NCBI GenBank assembly: GCA_902778255.1
Contig: CACYXD010000002.1
Location: 1-64,000 of the forward strand
Origin: an uncultured Prevotellaceae bacterium
GTDB lineage: Bacteria > Bacteroidota > Bacteroidia > Bacteroidales > Bacteroidaceae
DNA length: 64,000 nt
Direction of reading: 5' to 3'
The position numbers and the translations under genes were made by a program. The notes under the pieces were generated by a model that saw nothing but the letters and a program-made list of their open reading frames with translations, did not search any database and had not been told where the DNA came from. Every line of letters begins with the position of its first letter. Positions within the stretch are counted from its first letter, which is position 1. Of this stretch, positions 11,122 through 20,038 are shown one piece after another.

Positions 11122-11130
11122 GCAAAATTA
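11122..11130 (-). promoter_or_regulatory. Likely nqr operon promoter (-7 element)
   Basis: The minus strand reads TAATTTTGC, 36 bp before the nqrA ATG. No clear TTTG -33 element was found at 19-20 bp. Confidence 0.5.
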
Positions 11131-11194
11131 ATTATTTTTAGGAATAAAGAGAAGAAAAGATTTACAAAAATCAAAGAGTTCGAAACTTTTGTAG

Positions 11195-11203
11195 TAATTT
11201 TGC
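11195..11203 (+). promoter_or_regulatory. Likely tamB promoter (-7 element)
   Basis: TAATTTTGC lies 55 bp upstream of the tamB GTG, facing away from the nqr promoter. The -33 element is weak. Confidence 0.5.
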
Positions 11204-11212
11204 ACGTAAATT

Positions 11213-11238
11213 TTGGCAATATGTACATTAATTGCCAA
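11213..11238 (+). promoter_or_regulatory. Inverted repeat in the tamB leader
   Basis: TTGGCAAT and ATTGCCAA are perfect 8-bp inverted repeats with a 10-bp spacer that is itself partly palindromic (ATGTACAT). They lie between the predicted tamB transcript start and its GTG codon. This could be an operator or an RNA hairpin; no T-run follows, so it is not a terminator. Confidence 0.5.
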
Positions 11239-11257
11239 CTCGAATTGACAGAAAGAG

Positions 11258-14200
11258 GTGAAAAAGCTCAAACATATCATCAACGGAACAATATGGAGCC
11301 TTATGGTTCTGTATGTATTGACATTGGGCTTAATCCACCTTCCACCAGTCCAGAAATTTATAGAGAAACAGGCTGCGTCATCCTTATCCGAAGTGCTTGG
11401 TACCGATGTCAGCATCGAGCGCGTAGAATTAGGATTCCTCAACCGTATCATACTGGATGACGTACTCGTACTTGACCAGCAGAAGAAAGATTTGCTACGA
11501 GTTGGTCGTCTGTCGGCAAAAATAGACCTGCTGCCTCTTGCAGAAGGGAGAATTTCTATTTCTTCGGCCCAGCTCTTCGGAGCACATGCTCAGTTCTACA
11601 AAGCCGACTCATTGGCTACACCCAACTACCAATTTGTACTTGACTCGCTAAGTTCCAGCGACTCTACAAGTAACAATACTCTGAACCTGCGCATCAATTC
11701 GCTGATTATCCGTCACTCGAGTGTGTCGTACGACCAATACGACATCCCCGAGACACCGAACCAATTTAACCTTAAGCATTGGAAAATCAACGACATCAGC
11801 GCATACGCCATCCTGAAAAGTCTTCAAGAGGATTCACTCAATATCAACATCAAGCGATTGGCGTTCAACGAGAAATCAGGACTTAACGTTAACCGTCTCT
11901 CCTTGTGGGTAGAGGCGAATCCGTATCAGGCACGACTGAAGGAACTTCAACTTCAGACACCAGGCTCTGAAATTTGTCTGGATTCTGTTTATGCCACCTA
12001 CAACAAAGACCGAATTACGGAAACCATCAAGTATCAGGCATTGCTCAATGTTGCCCGATTGTCAACGGGCGACTTCGCGTGTTTCCTACCTAGTCTCAGC
12101 ACCTTCACTCAACAGTTTGCCATCAAGACAGAGATCAAGGGATCGGCAAACGACATCACCTGCAAATACGTAGAAGTATCGTCAGATGATCACTCGCTCA
12201 TGATTCATGCTAAGGGTGAAATACGCCAATTCCAAGAGCAACCGCAATGGGCCATCAGCCTATCTCGTTTTGATATCAAGTCGCAACTGCTAAGTCAATG
12301 TAAGCAAGCCTTCTGCCAGATTCCAGATGAACTGACTCGATTGGGCGATGTGCATATGAACGGCACTTCGGAAAGGAAGGTCGACGGAAGAAGCAACACG
12401 CTGGCCCATATCCAGACAGGCATAGGGAATGCCATTTTAAGACTGGGTGTAAATGCCGACAACACCATTGATGCCGATATCGACACCAAGGCGTTCAATT
12501 TGGGGCAACTGCTCGCTAATCATGAACTTGGCAACCTATCTACACAGATAAACATACGCGGCAAGAAAGATGACATCACGGTTCAAGGGATAATAGACCT
12601 TTTTGAATACAATTCCTATACCTATCATAATATTGCTATCAATGGCAACTACAAGCAAGGCGACATCAGCGGCATATTTAAAATCAACGATCCAAACTTC
12701 CAAGCCGATTTAGAGGGTGAGCTACGCCACAGCCAACGCTCTGCCATAAAACTTACAGGCCATATCAGGGACTTCAAGCCACGAGCCTTGAACCTCTCAG
12801 ACAAATGGGGTGATACGCGATTCTCAGCCCACATCAATGCAGACTTCATAGCTGGCAACATCAACGATGCGGAGGGCATCATCAGCATCAGGGATTTCGA
12901 GATGATGGCCAACGACTCTATCGGTGACTATTATCATTTGGAGAACCTGACAGTCCAGTCTGGCTATGAAGACGGCATCCATTTCGTCAGACTGGACGGT
13001 GATATGGGAGAGGCCGAAATTCAGGGCGACTTCAACTGGCAGACCCTGCCACAAAGTTTTGTCAACTACATCGCCTCACGGCTCCCTACCCTCCCCAATC
13101 TGCCAAAAGCCACCAAAGCTACCGACAACAACTTCATTATAAATCTACAGATCAATGATGCCGACTGGATGCAAAAGTTGTTAGGTATCGCCATCAGTTT
13201 CGAGCGTCCGCTGACACTTCATGCCGCTATTGACGACAACAACAACCTGCTTGACATTGAGGGTACACTTCCAAAATTCACCTACAATGGTAGCCAGTAT
13301 CAGGATATGCTCATCAACATCGGCACAAAGGAAAACAGCACCAATTTCCTGGTCAGCCTCACAAAGATGATGGAAGATAGCGAACTGATGGATCTTGAGC
13401 TAGAAGGCGAAGCTGCCGATAATAACATCTCGGCCTCTTTCCATTGGAATCAGTCAAACATCTTGGAGCCTGGGAACACCATGAACGGCACAATAAATAC
13501 CATTACACAGCTGTATTCTAACAGCCAAGAAATCCCAGAAGCCCATATCCGTATCCTGCCCTCTGAGATGACCTTTAAGGACAAACCCTGGATAATGGAG
13601 CCCTGTGATATATTATACTCTGAGAAAAGGCTTATGGTTGACCATTTCTCACTGAGCCACCAGCGTCAGCACCTGCAAATCGACGGAATAGCCTCTGATT
13701 CGCCTGTCGAATCTATAGTCATTGACTTAAAAGAGTTTGATGTTGCCTATATCCTTGATCTCGTCGATTTCCATTCAGTCGAGTTCGAAGGCCTGGCCAC
13801 AGGGAAGGTGAAAGCTGCCCAGGTGTTTGGCGACTTCAGTGCCAATGCCGACCTGACTGTTGATCAGTTTAAATTCGAATCGGGTCGCATGGGTACGCTG
13901 ATGGCGAGAGCCGAATGGAATAAGAGTGAACAGCAGATAGATATTGAGGCCGTTGCCGACAATGGGCCTGGCTCCCAGACATTTATCAAGGGATACGTCT
14001 CACCTGTGAGAAGCGACATCAGGCTCGACATCAATGCCGACGGCACCAACGTGGAATTTTGTAGGTCGTTCACCAGTTCATTCCTCAAAGATGTATCGGG
14101 CAAGGCGTATGGAAACGTCGTTTTGTCAGGTCCATTGAGCGAACTCGACCTTATCGGCCAAATTGTCGTCGATGGACAAGCTACCGTCACGGCCCTCAAT

Positions 14201-15616
14201 ACCACCTACGCTCTGCCAAAGGACACCATCATTCTGAAGTCCAACGACATACACTTCAACCATTGCACCATCAAAGATAGAGAGGGGCAGACAGGATTTG
14301 TCACAGGCGACATCCGTCACGATCACTTCTCTGACTTCACGTTCGACATTGATGTAGAGGGCAACAACCTGCTGGCCTACGACTTTCCTGAATTCAACGA
14401 CGGCATTGTATGCGGAACAGTGTATGTCACAGGCTCTGCCAATATCCACGGCCACCCTGGTGAAGTGACCATCAATTGCTATGCAACGCCTGAGGCACGC
14501 TCCATTTTTGCCTACAACGCCACCAACCCCGATGCTATCAGTAATCAAGAGTTTATCGTCTGGAGCAATGATGCCAGCATCTCTAAAAGGAAAAAAGAAG
14601 ATAATATTCACGAGACGTTGGCTTCATCTACCAATATCTATATCAACTTCAACATTAATGCTACACCAGAAGGCACACTCCGCATCCTAATGGATGCCAA
14701 CACCAACGACTACATCACGCTCAACGGCTATGGGAATATCAAGGCCAACTTCTACAACAAAGGACCATTCACCATGTTTGGCACCTATAATGTTGAGCGC
14801 GGCACCTACGGCATCACCATTCAGAATATCATCAAGAAAAACTTCATCTTCCAGAACGGCGGGTCTATCGTTTTCGGAGGCGACCCCTTCAACGCCAACC
14901 TCAACATGCAGGCCCAATATACCGTCAACGGTGTGTCGCTATCCGATTTGAATCTGGGCAATTCGTTTAGCAACAATTCCGTACGCGTAAACTGCCTGAT
15001 GAACATCACAGGCACGCCAGGAGCACCACTAGTTGATTTCGACTTTGAACTTCCTACTGTCAATGCCGAGGAAAACCAGATGATACGATCTGTCATTACA
15101 AGCGAACAGGAGATGAACCAGCAGGTACTCTATCTGCTCGGCATCGGACGTTTCTATACGCAAGGCGCTAACAATGCAGAGAGTCAGCAGTACGGACAAA
15201 CCCAGCTCGCCATGCAGTCATTGCTCTCGGGCACCATGTCGTCACAGATCAACGAAGTGCTCTCGCAGGTCATCAAGTCCGATGACTGGAACTTCGGTGC
15301 CAACATCTCAACTGGCAACGAGGGATGGCACAATGCGGAATACGAGGGACTCATCAGCGGCCGTATGCTCAACAACCGACTGCTCATCAACGGACAATTT
15401 GGATATCGCGACAATGCCACGCAGGCCACCCCCTCGTTTATCGGCGACTTCGACATCCAGTACCTGCTCAATCGCAATGGCAACTTAGCAGTCAAAGTAT
15501 ATAATCAGACCAACGACCGGTATTTCACTCGCTCGTCGCTCAACACACAGGGCGTAGGACTCATCATGAAGAAAGACTTCAACGGCATCGGCGACCTATT
15601 GCGCAAGACAAAATAA
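11258..15616 (+). CDS. tamB: TamB-like translocation/assembly module protein (DUF490)
   Basis: This 1452-residue AsmA/TamB-type protein is anchored in the inner membrane by one N-terminal helix (residues about 9-27) and spans the periplasm as a long beta-rich groove. The family is linked to outer-membrane protein assembly and lipid transport between membranes. The N-terminal sequence (QKFIEKQAASSLSEVLG, then DVSIERVELGFLNRI) and the C-terminal DUF490-like region with GTPGAPLVDFDFELP are diagnostic. The start is a GTG at 11258, preceded by a purine-rich GAAAGAGG. No TamA/BamA partner gene is next to it. It stands alone, divergent from nqr. Confidence 0.88.
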   Translation: MKKLKHIINGTIWSLMVLYVLTLGLIHLPPVQKFIEKQAASSLSEVLGTDVSIERVELGFLNRIILDDVLVLDQQKKDLLRVGRLSAKIDLLPLAEGRISISSAQLFGAHAQFYKADSLATPNYQFVLDSLSSSDSTSNNTLNLRINSLIIRHSSVSYDQYDIPETPNQFNLKHWKINDISAYAILKSLQEDSLNINIKRLAFNEKSGLNVNRLSLWVEANPYQARLKELQLQTPGSEICLDSVYATYNKDRITETIKYQALLNVARLSTGDFACFLPSLSTFTQQFAIKTEIKGSANDITCKYVEVSSDDHSLMIHAKGEIRQFQEQPQWAISLSRFDIKSQLLSQCKQAFCQIPDELTRLGDVHMNGTSERKVDGRSNTLAHIQTGIGNAILRLGVNADNTIDADIDTKAFNLGQLLANHELGNLSTQINIRGKKDDITVQGIIDLFEYNSYTYHNIAINGNYKQGDISGIFKINDPNFQADLEGELRHSQRSAIKLTGHIRDFKPRALNLSDKWGDTRFSAHINADFIAGNINDAEGIISIRDFEMMANDSIGDYYHLENLTVQSGYEDGIHFVRLDGDMGEAEIQGDFNWQTLPQSFVNYIASRLPTLPNLPKATKATDNNFIINLQINDADWMQKLLGIAISFERPLTLHAAIDDNNNLLDIEGTLPKFTYNGSQYQDMLINIGTKENSTNFLVSLTKMMEDSELMDLELEGEAADNNISASFHWNQSNILEPGNTMNGTINTITQLYSNSQEIPEAHIRILPSEMTFKDKPWIMEPCDILYSEKRLMVDHFSLSHQRQHLQIDGIASDSPVESIVIDLKEFDVAYILDLVDFHSVEFEGLATGKVKAAQVFGDFSANADLTVDQFKFESGRMGTLMARAEWNKSEQQIDIEAVADNGPGSQTFIKGYVSPVRSDIRLDINADGTNVEFCRSFTSSFLKDVSGKAYGNVVLSGPLSELDLIGQIVVDGQATVTALNTTYALPKDTIILKSNDIHFNHCTIKDREGQTGFVTGDIRHDHFSDFTFDIDVEGNNLLAYDFPEFNDGIVCGTVYVTGSANIHGHPGEVTINCYATPEARSIFAYNATNPDAISNQEFIVWSNDASISKRKKEDNIHETLASSTNIYINFNINATPEGTLRILMDANTNDYITLNGYGNIKANFYNKGPFTMFGTYNVERGTYGITIQNIIKKNFIFQNGGSIVFGGDPFNANLNMQAQYTVNGVSLSDLNLGNSFSNNSVRVNCLMNITGTPGAPLVDFDFELPTVNAEENQMIRSVITSEQEMNQQVLYLLGIGRFYTQGANNAESQQYGQTQLAMQSLLSGTMSSQINEVLSQVIKSDDWNFGANISTGNEGWHNAEYEGLISGRMLNNRLLINGQFGYRDNATQATPSFIGDFDIQYLLNRNGNLAVKVYNQTNDRYFTRSSLNTQGVGLIMKKDFNGIGDLLRKTK

Positions 15617-15631
15617 TTCTGTTCTCTATTC

Positions 15632-15648
15632 TTGGCACGAATTTTGCA
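15632..15648 (+). promoter_or_regulatory. Sigma-54 (RpoN) promoter upstream of htpG
   Basis: The sequence TTGGCACGAATTTTGCA matches every fixed position of the -24/-12 consensus YTGGCACGrNNNTTGCW, with TGGCAC and TTGCA separated by 5 bp. It lies 38 bp before the htpG ATG, a sensible leader length. The usual TAnnTTTGC box is matched only poorly here (GAATTTTGC). Confidence 0.75.
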
Positions 15649-15685
15649 TAGCGTAAGTTAATCGTAAAAAACAAAACTTAAGAAT

Positions 15686-17746
15686 ATGCAAAAAGGTAAC
15701 ATTGGGGTTACAACAGAGAACATCTTCCCCGTCATCAAAAAGTTTCTCTATAGCGATCAGGAGATTTTCCTGCGCGAAATGGTGTCTAATGCTGTTGACG
15801 CAACGCAGAAATTGAAGACCCTCAAAGAAAAGGGCGAATATACTGGCGAACTGGGCGATCTCACCGTACGTGTGAGCCTGGATGCCGACAAGGGCACCAT
15901 CACCATCAGCGACCACGGTATCGGTATGACTGAGGAGGAGATTGACAAGTACATCAACCAGATTGCCTTCTCAGGTGTTACTGATTTCTTGGAGAAATAC
16001 AAGGACAACGCCAACAACATCATCGGCCACTTCGGTCTGGGCTTCTACTCTTCATTCATGGTATCTAAGAAGGTGGAGATTATCACCAAGAGTTGGAAGG
16101 AAGATTCAAAGGCCGTAAAGTGGAGCTGCGACGGCTCTCCCGCCTACGAGATTGACGATGCTGAGCGTGAGACTCACGGTTCAGACATCATCCTCTATAT
16201 CGACGATGACTCAAAGGAGTTCCTCGACAAGTTCAAGCTTGAGGGGCTGCTCAACAAATACTGTAAGTTCCTGCCCGTGCCAGTGGCTTTCGGCAAGAAA
16301 CAGGAGTGGAGCAAGGACGAGAGCAAGATGGTCGATACAGCCGAGGATAATATAATAAACAATGTTGAACCCTTGTGGATAAAGACTCCCTCTACACTGA
16401 AAGACGAGGATTACAAGTCATTCTATCGCACGCTCTATCCAATGCACGATGAGCCCCTGTTCTGGATTCACCTGAATGTCGATTATCCCTTCAACCTCAC
16501 GGGTATCCTATATTTCCCCCGTATCAAGAACTCGCTTGAGCTCCAGAAGAACAAGATACAACTCTACTGCAACCAGGTCTTTGTAACCGATCAGGTAGAG
16601 GGTATCGTACCTGAGTTCCTTACCCTGCTTCATGGTGTTATCGACTCACCAGATATTCCCCTGAACGTCTCTCGTTCATACCTGCAAAGTGACCGCGAGG
16701 TGAAGAAAATCTCCACCTATATCACCAAGAAGGTGTCCGACCGCTTGAAGGCTATCTTCAACGAAGACCGCAAAGCCTACGAGGAGAAATGGGATGACCT
16801 GAAGCTCTTCATCAACTACGGCATTCTGACCGAGGAGAACTTCTACGATCGCGCCAAGGACTTCTCGCTCTTTAAAGATACAGAAGGCAAATACTTCACA
16901 TTCGACGAGTACAAGACCCTTATCGAGGCTGCTCAGAAGGATAAGGACGGCAACCTTATTTATCTCTATGCCACCAACAAGGACGACCAGTACTCTTACA
17001 TCAAGGCCGCTCAGGACAAGGGTTACAGCGTACTGCTGTTCGACGGACAGCTTGACGTGCCCTGCATCCAGACCTTGGAGCAGAAGTTCGAGAAGAGTCG
17101 CTTCACGCGCGTAGATGCCGACACGGTGGATCATCTGATCCAGAAAGAAGACAAGCCCAAGACTGACTTGAGTGACACAGAGCGTGACAATCTGTCAGCC
17201 GTTTTCCAGTCGCAGATGCCTAAACTCGACAAAGCCGAGTTCATCGTCGAGGTCAATGCCCTTGGTGCAGAGCAGCGTCCTGTGGTCATCACCCAGAACG
17301 AGTGGATGCGCCGTATGAAGGAGATGAGCCGCTATCAGAGTGGCATGAACTTCTACGGTCAGATGCCCGACACCTTTAACATCGTGCTCAACAGTGACCA
17401 CCGACTCATCAAGGATGTCCTTTCAACCTTCAACTCTCAACTTTCTACAGAACTCCAGCCCATCGAGAGCGAGATCAAGGGTCAGGAGGCTCGTCTGGCA
17501 GCCCTAAACCAACAGACAGAGGGTAAGAAGCCCGAGGAGATTTCACAGGAAGTGAAGGACGACAAAACCAACACCCAGAAGGCCATCGACGAGCAGAAAG
17601 ACAAGAAACAGGGTGTGATTAGCGGTTTTGCCGCCGACAACGCCATCGTGCATCAGCTCATCGACCTTGCCCTGCTCCAGAACGGCATGTTAAAGGGCGA
17701 AGCGCTCGATAAGTTCCTGCAGCGCAGCGTTGAACTTATCAAGTAG
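15686..17746 (+). CDS. htpG: Molecular chaperone HtpG (Hsp90)
   Basis: This 686-residue cytoplasmic ATP-dependent chaperone remodels client proteins. The N-terminal GHKL ATPase domain shows the Glu/Asn motif (FLREMVSNAVDA), DHGIGM and GHFGLGFYS. The middle domain has VSRSYLQSD with the catalytic Arg. The C-terminal dimerisation domain carries a long charged segment (about residues 590-645), common in Bacteroidota HtpG. A four-unit heptamer repeat (17421-17448) encodes part of the linker before it (STFNSQLST). The gene stands alone between a sigma-54 promoter and a strong terminator, which suggests stress- or nutrient-linked control through RpoN. Confidence 0.97.
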   Translation: MQKGNIGVTTENIFPVIKKFLYSDQEIFLREMVSNAVDATQKLKTLKEKGEYTGELGDLTVRVSLDADKGTITISDHGIGMTEEEIDKYINQIAFSGVTDFLEKYKDNANNIIGHFGLGFYSSFMVSKKVEIITKSWKEDSKAVKWSCDGSPAYEIDDAERETHGSDIILYIDDDSKEFLDKFKLEGLLNKYCKFLPVPVAFGKKQEWSKDESKMVDTAEDNIINNVEPLWIKTPSTLKDEDYKSFYRTLYPMHDEPLFWIHLNVDYPFNLTGILYFPRIKNSLELQKNKIQLYCNQVFVTDQVEGIVPEFLTLLHGVIDSPDIPLNVSRSYLQSDREVKKISTYITKKVSDRLKAIFNEDRKAYEEKWDDLKLFINYGILTEENFYDRAKDFSLFKDTEGKYFTFDEYKTLIEAAQKDKDGNLIYLYATNKDDQYSYIKAAQDKGYSVLLFDGQLDVPCIQTLEQKFEKSRFTRVDADTVDHLIQKEDKPKTDLSDTERDNLSAVFQSQMPKLDKAEFIVEVNALGAEQRPVVITQNEWMRRMKEMSRYQSGMNFYGQMPDTFNIVLNSDHRLIKDVLSTFNSQLSTELQPIESEIKGQEARLAALNQQTEGKKPEEISQEVKDDKTNTQKAIDEQKDKKQGVISGFAADNAIVHQLIDLALLQNGMLKGEALDKFLQRSVELIK
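17421..17448. repeat. Heptamer repeat inside htpG
   Basis: Four consecutive 7-bp units of the TTTCAAC type lie in the coding sequence of htpG. The word family is the same as at 4901-4928. Confidence 0.6.
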
Positions 17747-17773
17747 ACATTACAAAATAAGCATCTTTCATAG

Positions 17774-17800
17774 GGGACGGAAGCACTTCCGTCCCTTTTC
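17774..17800 (+). terminator. Terminator of htpG
   Basis: A perfect 9-bp stem (GGGACGGAA with TTCCGTCCC) and a 4-base loop are followed by TTTTC, 27 bp after the htpG stop codon. Confidence 0.9.
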
Positions 17801-17857
17801 TTTGGTATCACGTAAAATTTTTCCTCACCAATTTTAGGTATTCTCACGAAATCTTTG

Positions 17858-17866
17858 TAACTTTGC
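17858..17866 (+). promoter_or_regulatory. Promoter of the NifU-like/GGGtGRT pair (-7 element)
   Basis: TAACTTTGC matches the Bacteroidota -7 element and lies 40 bp before the ATG at 17906. Confidence 0.6.
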
Positions 17867-17905
17867 AGCCACGAAAATATTTTCACTATTTTAAAATAGG
17901 TAACA

Positions 17906-18574
17906 ATGATTTATTCTAAGGAAGTTGAAAACATGTGCGTTGTGGCCAAAGGCCCCAACCACGGTCCTGCTCCCATCCCCAAGGACATTTCGGGCTATAC
18001 CCACGGTATTGGCTGGTGCGCTCCTCAGCAGGGTGCTTGTAAGCTGAGCCTGAACGTAAAGGACGGCGTCATCCAGGAGGCTCTTGTTGAGACTATCGGT
18101 TGCACCGGTATGACTCACTCAGCTGCTATGGCTTCTGAGATTCTGCCTGGTAAGACCATCCTCGAGGCTCTGAACACCGACCTCGTTTGCGACGCTATCA
18201 ACACTGCTATGCGCGAGCTGTTCCTGCAGATCGTTTACGGACGCACACAAAGTGCTTTCTCTGAGGGCGGTCTCGTTATCGGTGCTGGTTTGGAAGACCT
18301 CGGTAAGGGTCTGCGTTCACAGACAGGTACACTCTATGGCACCGTTGCCAAGGGTACTCGCTATCTGGAGCTCACCGAGGGTTACATCACCAAGCAGTTC
18401 CTCGACAAGGACAATCAGGTTTGCGGCTATGAGTACGTTCACCTGGGCAAGATGATGGAAGCCATCAAGAACGGCATGGATGCCAACGAAGCTGTTAAGC
18501 AGTTCACCGGTTCTTACGGTCGTACTACTGCTGAGCAGGGAATTGTTAAGGCTATTGACCCACGTAAAGAGTAA
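17906..18574 (+). CDS. NifU/IscU-like iron-sulfur scaffold-type protein
   Basis: This 222-residue protein has a central region like the IscU/NifU N-terminal fold. ETIGCTGMTHSAAMASEI followed by PGKTILEAL corresponds to the second-cysteine region of IscU. Other Cys residues lie at GWCAPQQGAC and near the end. Only part of the classical three-Cys IscU set is obvious. It is 14 bp upstream of the GGGtGRT gene with an AGGAGG-like site between, so the two form a unit. The pair recurs in anaerobes and its biochemical role is not established to my knowledge. Confidence 0.75.
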   Translation: MIYSKEVENMCVVAKGPNHGPAPIPKDISGYTHGIGWCAPQQGACKLSLNVKDGVIQEALVETIGCTGMTHSAAMASEILPGKTILEALNTDLVCDAINTAMRELFLQIVYGRTQSAFSEGGLVIGAGLEDLGKGLRSQTGTLYGTVAKGTRYLELTEGYITKQFLDKDNQVCGYEYVHLGKMMEAIKNGMDANEAVKQFTGSYGRTTAEQGIVKAIDPRKE

Positions 18575-18588
18575 GGAGGAAACAGATT

Positions 18589-19602
18589 ATGATTAGAAAA
18601 GTATCATTCGAGAGCTACGAGCGTCGCATCAATCAGGTGCTGGCTGCTCTGAAGGAGAACGGCATCAATAGCATTGAAGAGGCTAACGAGATTTGCGAGA
18701 AGACTGGCGTTGATCCTTACCAGATGTGTGAAGAGACCCAGCGTATCTGCTTCGAGAATGCTAAGTGGGCATACGTATGCGGTGCTGCCATCGCTATCAA
18801 GAAGGGTGTGAAGAACGCTGCCGAGGCTGCCGAGGCTATCGGTATCGGTCTGCAGAGCTTCTGTATTCCTGGTTCTGTTGCCGACGACCGTAAGGTAGGT
18901 CTGGGTCACGGTAACCTGGCTGCTCGTCTGCTCCGCGAGGAGACCGAGTGCTTCGCATTCCTGGCTGGTCACGAGTCATTCGCTGCTGCCGAGGGTGCCA
19001 TCAAGATTGCCGAGAAGGCTAACAAGGTGCGTAAAAAGCCCCTCCGCGTTATTCTGAACGGTCTGGGCAAGGACGCTGCTATGATTATCAGCCGTATCAA
19101 CGGTTTCACATACGTACAGACTCAGTTCGACTACTACACAGGTGAGGTGAAGGTCGTGAAGGAAGTTCCCTATTCTGACGGTCCCCGCGCCAAGGTGAAG
19201 TGCTACGGTGCTGACGATGTTCGCGAGGGTGTTGCCATCCTGTGGAAGGAGAATGTTGATGTATCAATCACTGGTAACTCTACCAACCCCACCCGCTTCC
19301 AGCACCCCGTTGCCGGTACTTATAAGAAGGAGCGCGTGCTCGCCGGCAAGCCCTACTTCTCAGTAGCTTCAGGTGGTGGTACCGGTCGTACCTTGCACCC
19401 CGATAACATGGCTGCAGGCCCCGCTTCCTACGGTATGACCGACACTCTGGGCCGTATGCACTCTGACGCTCAGTTCGCAGGTTCTTCTTCTGTTCCCGCA
19501 CACGTAGAGATGATGGGCTTCCTGGGTATTGGTAACAACCCCATGGTAGGCGCTACCGTATCTATCGCAGTAGAGATTGACCTCGCCCTGAACAAGAAGT
19601 AA
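18589..19602 (+). CDS. GGGtGRT family protein
   Basis: This 337-residue protein carries the family hallmark GGGTGRTLHPDNMA (from about residue 263). It has no signal peptide or membrane helix and two Cys residues in the early EICEKTGVDPYQMCEE part. Its function is unknown; constant pairing with a NifU-like scaffold suggests a role with iron-sulfur or other metal clusters. Codon use is strongly biased toward GGT/GCT/CGT compared with most neighbours, as expected for a highly expressed gene. A strong terminator follows. Confidence 0.88.
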   Translation: MIRKVSFESYERRINQVLAALKENGINSIEEANEICEKTGVDPYQMCEETQRICFENAKWAYVCGAAIAIKKGVKNAAEAAEAIGIGLQSFCIPGSVADDRKVGLGHGNLAARLLREETECFAFLAGHESFAAAEGAIKIAEKANKVRKKPLRVILNGLGKDAAMIISRINGFTYVQTQFDYYTGEVKVVKEVPYSDGPRAKVKCYGADDVREGVAILWKENVDVSITGNSTNPTRFQHPVAGTYKKERVLAGKPYFSVASGGGTGRTLHPDNMAAGPASYGMTDTLGRMHSDAQFAGSSSVPAHVEMMGFLGIGNNPMVGATVSIAVEIDLALNKK

Positions 19603-19625
19603 TCCGCTTACTTTCATTATAACAG

Positions 19626-19665
19626 CACCTGCTGACTCCCTCTAAGGAATCAGCAGGTGTTTTTG
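19626..19665 (+). terminator. Terminator after the GGGtGRT gene
   Basis: A 10-bp stem (CACCTGCTGA at 19626-19635 with TCAGCAGGTG at 19650-19659), extended by CTCC/GGAA, is followed by TTTTTG. Confidence 0.9.
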
Positions 19666-19708
19666 TATTCATGAATGAGAATCATCGACCCTAAAATTTC
19701 CTTAAAAA

Positions 19709-19741
19709 TTTGGAAGTATCGATTATTTTCTTTATCTTTGC
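19709..19741 (+). promoter_or_regulatory. Bacteroidota promoter of the 19765-26064 run
   Basis: TTTG at 19709-19712 and TATCTTTGC at 19733-19741 are separated by exactly 20 bp, the preferred spacing. It lies 24 bp before the chosen ATG of the first gene, which supports that start. Confidence 0.8.
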
Positions 19742-19764
19742 CAATGAATCAAAAATATAAGACT

Positions 19765-20034
19765 ATGGCAAACAAAAGGACACTAAAGAAGGCTATTACA
19801 CAGATCTGTGAGGAACTGTTTACAGAAGCCATAGCAGCATCGCTGTATGGCAACGAAGCACATAAGGGCAACGCCGAAGCTTTGCTTGTGTCGATTATCA
19901 AGACGCAAAGCAACTACATCAGCCGTGTATCACATCCTGAGCCTGGTATCAAGGCCAAGAAATATTACAAGGACTTACGCGAGAAATTTGCGGCACAAGC
20001 CAGCGAAATAGCCGATCAAATTAACAACCTGTAA
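19765..20034 (+). CDS. Small conserved-looking protein of unknown function
   Basis: This 89-residue protein starts at MANKRTLKKAITQIC, chosen because the earlier in-frame ATG would overlap the promoter's transcript start. It is rich in Lys, Glu and Ala, predicted mostly helical, with no signal peptide or membrane segment. I do not recognise the family. It is the first gene of a six-gene run and ends 4 bp before the acyltransferase gene, so a role linked to translation or envelope metabolism is possible but unproven. Confidence 0.72.
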   Translation: MANKRTLKKAITQICEELFTEAIAASLYGNEAHKGNAEALLVSIIKTQSNYISRVSHPEPGIKAKKYYKDLREKFAAQASEIADQINNL

Positions 20035-20038
20035 GCGG

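Noticed and set aside
15617..15685. An ordinary TAnnTTTGC promoter for htpG
   Set aside because: The only candidate is GAATTTTGC, which misses the first base and has no TTTG at 19-20 bp, while the sigma-54 match is complete.
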